Source of the DNA: Hofstenia miamia
Taxonomy: Eukaryota > Xenacoelomorpha > Acoela
DNA: 64,000 nt
Assembly: GCA_004352715.1 (NCBI GenBank)
Contig: SCFE01000056.1
Span: 1,007,649-1,071,648, forward strand
Reading direction: 5' to 3'
Positions 58,914-64,000 of this stretch are shown here, piece by piece. Under the pieces are notes generated by a model. That model was not told the origin of the DNA. It saw only the letters and a program-made list of their open reading frames with translations, and did not search any database. How positions within the stretch are numbered: the stretch's first letter is position 1; every line of letters starts with the position of its first letter. Made by a program: the position numbers and the translations under genes.

Positions 58914-60284
58914 CAGTGGCGTCAAGTCTGGAAGGCTCAAGCCCCCCTCCCCCGTTTTCGGAAAACTGAAATTTTTTATGGAATTTTATTAAGTTTCTTT
59001 TGTAACTTTGTCATCATTTCAGTGCATTTTACAGCCAATTATTACACAATTATCAATATGACTATTTTAAAAAAAAACTTCCAAAAGTTTTTTTAGTAAT
59101 TCAAAAATGAGATTCACTGGAATTTTGTATATCAATGCCTACAATAAAGATTAATGCTTCAATTCTTCTCAAATGTACTAATTCAATAATAAAAATTTTG
59201 CAAAAACAAAAAACTCATCACATCAAGAAATTTTCCATATTCTCTCACATTTGAAATATGTAAGAAGAGCCTGCATATAGAGATGAGGGGTAACTGAAAG
59301 AAACTGAAGCTTTAAGGATTTACTAAAAAGGACAGTGAAACAAAAATATTTTTTGAATTGGAGAATATTTTGACTCAGGGCAACTGTTGCAGGATTTCAT
59401 AAATCAATTGAGAACATGATTTAAAGTACTTATTTACAAATTTATTTTCTGTTTTCGTCTTTTAAACTGAATAGCATAGTAAAACTCTGAAAAAATATTA
59501 AGAAAATTCTATAAACAGAATCTTTGTGAAGGTTTCTGCACTGAAAAGATATTTTTGCAAGAAATCTTTTTTCATGAAAGTTGACTTGCTTACAGAAGAA
59601 TACCTGTTGTTTGAATTTAAAGGTTTTTTCTAGTAGCTCGAACAATGAAGTTTATTCAAGAAAACATGCTAAATTTTCAAATTAAGCTAGATTAAGCTGA
59701 AACGTCAGTGACTAAAATTTTACTATTTCAAGCAAAGCCAAAACAATATCAAAATTATCCCTAAAACAGCTTGCTTTTAAAATGACAAGCCATTTTCCCA
59801 ACTTTTGAAGCATTTTTCTCCAAGCCTATATTCGTAGTGTTGTACTAAGGCGTGGCTGAAGTACTTGAATTTGTGAATTTTTTCATTAGATTTATATACT
59901 CTTTATACCAAATGTTCATGTAATTCTAAGGCTTAGAACTAATGGGAACAACAAAGAACTTTAATTGTATTTTTATATATAGATAGATCTTCCAAACACA
60001 TTGAGGTGCACCATGCAAAAATTAGAGTTAGCGGCATTTATAGCACCATGGTTGAAGAATTAATGTAAAATGTTGTGGGATCAAGCGTGGTTTTAAGACG
60101 TAACTGAAAGAAGCAATACTCCATATACAGTGGTACCTTCTGATTTTGTTTATTAGTTCGTAAGTTACGAGAGTTTCATTTTTTTCAGGGAATCATAAAA
60201 AAATTTGAGGAATTCCAAAGCTGTTTAAGGTAATGTTGCTTAATTCTTTCCAGGCACTGATTTCTAAGGGGTTTGACGCCACTG
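58914..60284. mobile_element. hAT-like non-autonomous element, copy 2
   Basis: CAGTGGCGTCAA at 58914 and TTTGACGCCACTG ending at 60284 are inverted ends, flanked by a perfect 8-bp duplication GTCCGCTT (58906-58913 and 60285-60292). Related to 1428-3327 in ends and interior blocks, but shorter. No transposase frame. It sits about 315 bases upstream of the aminotransferase start codon. Confidence 0.9.
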
Positions 60285-60313
60285 GTCCGCTTCACAATGC
60301 TGTTGCCAACTTT

Positions 60314-61168
60314 AATGAAAACATAGTAGAAGCAGCTAAGGACTAAGGAACAGGGAGGGTATTTGCTCAGCCAACAATGAAAACATAGTAGAAGCAGCTA
60401 AGGACTAAGGAACAGGGAGGGTATTTGCTCAGCCAACAATGAAAACATAGTAGAAGCAGCTAAGGACTAAGGAACAGGGAGGGTATTTGCTCAGCCAACA
60501 ATGAAAACATAGTAGAAGCAGCTAAGGACTAAGGAACAGGGAGGGTATTTGCTCAGCCAACAATGAAAACATAGTAGAAGCAGCTAAGGACTAAGGAACA
60601 GGGAGGGTATTTGCTCAGCCAACAATGAAAACATAGTAGAAGCAGCTAAGGACTAAGGAACAGGGAGGGTATTTGCTCAGCCAACAATGAAAACATAGTA
60701 GAAGCAGCTAAGGACTAAGGAACAGGGAGGGTATTTGCTCAGCCAACAATGAAAACATAGTAGAAGCAGCTAAGGACTAAGGAACAGGGAGGGTATTTGC
60801 TCAGCCAACAATGAAAACATAGTAGAAGCAGCTAAGGACTAAGGAACAGGGAGGGTATTTGCTCAGCCAACAATGAAAACATAGTAGAAGCAGCTAAGGA
60901 CTAAGGAACAGGGAGGGTATTTGCTCAGCCAACAATGAAAACATAGTAGAAGCAGCTAAGGACTAAGGAACAGGGAGGGTATTTGCTCAGCCAACAATGA
61001 AAACATAGTAGAAGCAGCTAAGGACTAAGGAACAGGGAGGGTATTTGCTCAGCCAACAATGAAAACATAGTAGAAGCAGCTAAGGACTAAGGAACAGGGA
61101 GGGTATTTGCTCAGCCAACAATGAAAACATAGTAGAAGCAGCTAAGGACTAAGGAACAGGGAGGGTAT
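60314..61168. repeat. Minisatellite, 62-bp unit, about 13.8 copies
   Basis: The unit starts AATGAAAACATAGTAGAAGC and ends TTGCTCAGCCAAC. Copies start every 62 bases from 60314 to 61120 and look identical; the last is cut at GGGAGGGTAT. The unit length is not a multiple of three, so it cannot be an in-frame protein repeat. There are no distinct spacers, so it is not a CRISPR array. Confidence 0.97.
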
Positions 61169-61299
61169 AAATCGAGGGCCCAAAAAGGCATAGAGCCCCC
61201 TTTTCAACTTTGTGGATTCTTTTTTTCATGGCTAAAGTGCTAAGTTTGTTTAGTCTTTCGCATTTTATGTTTTCTGTATAGTATATTGTATATATTTTG

Positions 61300-62190
61300 T
61301 GCCGGCTTAGCGTGACTAGTAATTGGCTAGCTTAGTCTTTGTTCATGACTTTTGGCTGCTTTTTTACGAAATTTTCTGGCGTTTTAGCTTCTTTCTAGAT
61401 AATGTTTTCATATTGGAAACTAACGGAAGTATTGACGGAGAGTTAATGAAAACCGATATTCCACGACGCAGATCAGCCGTAATTTCGAAGTCAATGTGCA
61501 TAACATCATAATGGATAGGATATTGGCAAGCCTTCGATCTCGTTACAGTACTCATCGAGATTTGCTCTTACAGTTTAAGGCGTTTGATCCACGCTCTTTC
61601 CCTACTATGGTTGAACGTTGATTAGATAACTACAATTTTGTAGTAGTAGCCGATGATGTCCCAGCTCTTTTTATTTCTCAGCTGAAAATCAAATGTTAAA
61701 CCTAGATCGCTATTGGAGTAGGCTTTGTTTGAGACTAGACGAAAAATTCAGAGTATTTTGTGACAGCGACGACGACGACGACGAAGATGTGACCAAAGCG
61801 CAAGATGAACGTGAGACTTAAATGGAAAGTAATATTCCCGAGCACCCGCCACGACTATACTGTTCAAAGGATATGTATTGCCGTTCCTGTTTCGCATGTG
61901 TTCTTTTTGTGTTACAGACATATAACTTAATGAGTTCCACTTACGAGAACTTGGTTAACGTCTACAGATATCTGCTAACGCTTTCCATCACCACTACATG
62001 TTGTGAGCGTGCGTTTTTTAAATTGAAGATGATCAAGAATAGACTGAGAAATGCTCTAACGAATGACCATTTGGAGTAATTTCTTTTTTGTAAATATTGA
62101 GTCTTCAAATCCTGCTGTTATTGATATATTGGGTGCCTCATCAAAGGACCTCAGAAATTTCTTCTGGCCTAAAAGCTGTTTTTTTCATTG
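61300..62190 (+). pseudogene. hAT transposase C-terminal relic (hATC domain)
   Basis: In different plus-strand frames: D-R-I-L-A-S-L-R-S-R-Y (about 61512) and F-P-T-M-V-E-R; a (GAC)n-encoded acidic run near 61763; then Y-E-N-L-V-N-V-Y-R-Y-L-L-T-L and C-C-E-R-A-F-F-K-L-K-M-I-K in 61822-62079. The last is the hATC dimerisation motif. After a stop, N-I-E-S-S-N-P-A-V-I-D continues in another frame. The pattern resembles the ZMYM1/52-kDa-repressor-like hAT transposases. Several stops and shifts make it inactive. It does not belong to the element ending at 60284. Confidence 0.7.
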
Positions 62191-63198
62191 ATGTCTGATG
62201 CTTTCAGGGTGGCCATTGTTCTTTTTTGTTCTTTATTTGAAAAAAACGTTCCTGTGAATGTGAAAATGCTTGTTATTTTGAAAATTACATTTTTTTTTGT
62301 TTCGAAGAAAATGTTCTTTTAAAAATGTTCTTTTTCATATTTGGCAATAACTGCAACAATACATGTAAAGAAAAGCTTTTTAAAACGCTTCGAATTTTTG
62401 CATTAGACTTCCCATATATTTTATTGGTTCAGACATGGCAATTTTTTGGAAAAACATTCCTAAAGAGCAAGTAAGGAAGGGCCCCTAAACGTGTTCTATC
62501 CAAAATGCAATATTAACACCAGCTACCATCATGTTCGTTCTTTTTTGTCTGCTGAATTGGCTACAAAAGGCCTCATATCTACGATTTGCCCCAAAATCCG
62601 TCAGCAGGCCCCTTTCTGATTACATCACTATATTAATCATTAATTTTTGTAGTGCTGCATACTGTCATATTTGTGTATCAAAATCTTCATGCATTGGGGT
62701 CAATATTGAAATTGACTCCGCTAAGCAGCACTTGTAAATCTTTTCGAACAAGATTGATTGTTGATCGTATTGTTATTGGTTGTTGGTACTAAGTACGTAC
62801 TAGGCCATACTAGTGCACCCCGCCCTGTGCTAAACTCTACTACATGGGTACTAGCCTGCCTTGAAAAATATTGATTCAAGATGTTTATTTTCGAAACATT
62901 AAGGCACTGCCAACAGCCAAACCGCACAGCACCAATTAATGTAAGATTTTTCTCGTCATACAGATTTATCGTCAATAAATTTTGACTTTTCTTAAAAGAT
63001 GGAAAAAAAAATATTTTTGAGAAAGAAAAATGTTTTGAAACGCGTTTCCTGGCTTAACTTTTTCAGTTTACGCAAATATGTGTTGGCAAAGTTGGCCAAT
63101 ATTTTTGGCTTCTAAGCTTTGCTTAGGGAAAATTTGGAATACAACTTATTACTTTAGAGTAACAATTCCATGTATTATGTGTCGTTTTTAAAGTGCTT
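62191..63198. other. Non-coding stretch
   Basis: Probably begins with the 3' flank of the hAT relic. The rest has only short unassigned frames. Confidence 0.35.
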
Positions 63199-63498
63199 AA
63201 TTAAACTTAATAACAATATGTAGATATATTTCGACTTACAAAGTCATCGTCAGTTTTTTTACAAATTATTCCCCTAAATTTACTAGATTTTACAATTATA
63301 ATTATAAATCTCTAAATTGTAAAATTTTGAACACAAAAGAAGACTATATATATATATAAATTAAACCTGCCACTTTTTAAAATTTAGAGAATTATAATTA
63401 TAATTGTAAAATCTAGTAAATTTGGGAGTAATTTGTAAAAAAACTGACGATGACTTCGTAAATCGAAATATATCTGCATGTTCTTATTAAGTTTAATT
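63199..63498. repeat. 300-bp foldback element
   Basis: Two arms of about 120 bases (63199-63318 and 63377-63498) are inverted copies of each other with about 10% differences. Each arm includes the block GTCATCGTCAGTTTTTTTAC or its complement. The loop is TA-rich. The ends are AATTAAACTTAATAA. Such a structure folds into one long hairpin and is typical of foldback-type MITEs. Confidence 0.85.
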
Positions 63499-63675
63499 CC
63501 ATGTATTCCTGTTCATATAAAGCTAAAACTTACTGGTTGGAAGATAAAATATTACTAGCTGACTTACTGAGCACACATGCATGCCGAATCATTTTGTATG
63601 AAAAATATGAGAAGTTATGATTCCTGAATTATGACAGTTAATCCGGATAAATTCCGACAGGATAAAATAAACCTA

Positions 63676-63678
<3 letters not shown>

Positions 63679-63713
<35 letters not shown>

Positions 63714-63960
63714 GTATATATATTATTTAATACATATATGCACTGTGTAAATATTTAATTCACTTTTTGCTTGTGTCTATNNNNNNNNNNNNNNNNNNNN
63801 NNNNNNNNNNNNNNNNNNNNNNNNNNNNNNNNNNNNNNNNNNNNNNNNNNNNTAAATATATATATGTATATGTATATATATTATTTAATACATATATGCA
63901 CTGTGTAAATATTTAATTCACTTTTTGCTTTGTGTCTATTAGAATAACCATTACATTTAA
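63679..63960. repeat. TA microsatellite and duplicated gap edge
   Basis: (TA)n from about 63679 is followed by a 70-base sequence ending CTTTTTGCTTGTGTCTAT at 63780. After 72 Ns nearly the same sequence appears again (about 63860-63939). This is best read as one locus placed twice around a gap. Confidence 0.9.
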
Positions 63961-64000
63961 AAAGTATGTATATATTTTTTATTAAGATATTTATAATATA

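Noticed and set aside
60314-61168. Possible CRISPR array
   Set aside because: Every 62-bp unit is the same with no variable spacers, and the DNA is eukaryotic. It is a minisatellite.

Overview
This window looks like AT-rich nuclear DNA from an invertebrate animal. It holds one widely spaced host gene with GT-AG introns. Around it are many decayed Tc1/mariner, hAT, non-LTR and Ty3/gypsy elements. There are no bacterial-style operons or ribosome binding sites. I cannot name the species. The sequence is a draft scaffold: it has three N runs of exactly 1000, four short N runs, and single Ns at 8428 and 18102. Several gaps have the same sequence on both sides.

The only convincing host gene is on the minus strand, in nine exons from 58599 (ATG) down to 35897 (stop). 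It encodes a class-III PLP-dependent enzyme of the AGXT2-like phospho-lyase group (ETNPPL/PHYKPL). Eight of the nine exons join in phase at recognisable GT-AG sites. The last two have problems: a one-base frame offset in a four-base homopolymer at 36288-36291, and no usable donor before a TA microsatellite. Its introns carry much of the repeat content, including an 831-bp copy of the exon-4 region bounded by a 14-bp direct repeat.

Layout. 1-10.3 kb: a Tc1 transposase tail, a palindrome-rich MITE, two hAT-like elements with 8-bp target duplications, and an almost identical 1853-bp tandem duplication carrying a Tc1-type deletion derivative. 10.3-18.1 kb: two copies of one non-LTR retrotransposon on the minus strand; a third fragment lies at 29.1-29.6 kb. 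18.1-26.6 kb: a Ty3/gypsy-type gag-pol with a putative -1 frameshift site, broken by gaps and by about 2.5 kb of unrelated sequence. 26.6-33.6 kb: gap, unassigned DNA, a SINE-like patch and a third hAT-family relic with a nested MITE. 33.6-35.1 kb: a broken copy of a multi-copy protein family on the plus strand. 35.9-58.6 kb: the aminotransferase gene, with nested Tc1 relics, hAT MITEs and a repeated ORF family in its introns. 58.9-64 kb: a hAT element with a perfect 8-bp target duplication just upstream of the gene, a 62-bp minisatellite of about 14 copies, a hAT transposase relic with the hATC motif, a 300-bp foldback element and TA microsatellites.

I saw no clear undescribed functional system. 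The most unusual observations are the intronic exon-4 duplication with flanking repeats, the shared stop codon in two non-LTR copies, the nested MITE with empty-site comparison, and the repeated artefact-like duplications at gap edges. Coordinates were counted by eye and may be off by a base or two; exon boundaries were checked by reading-frame phase.
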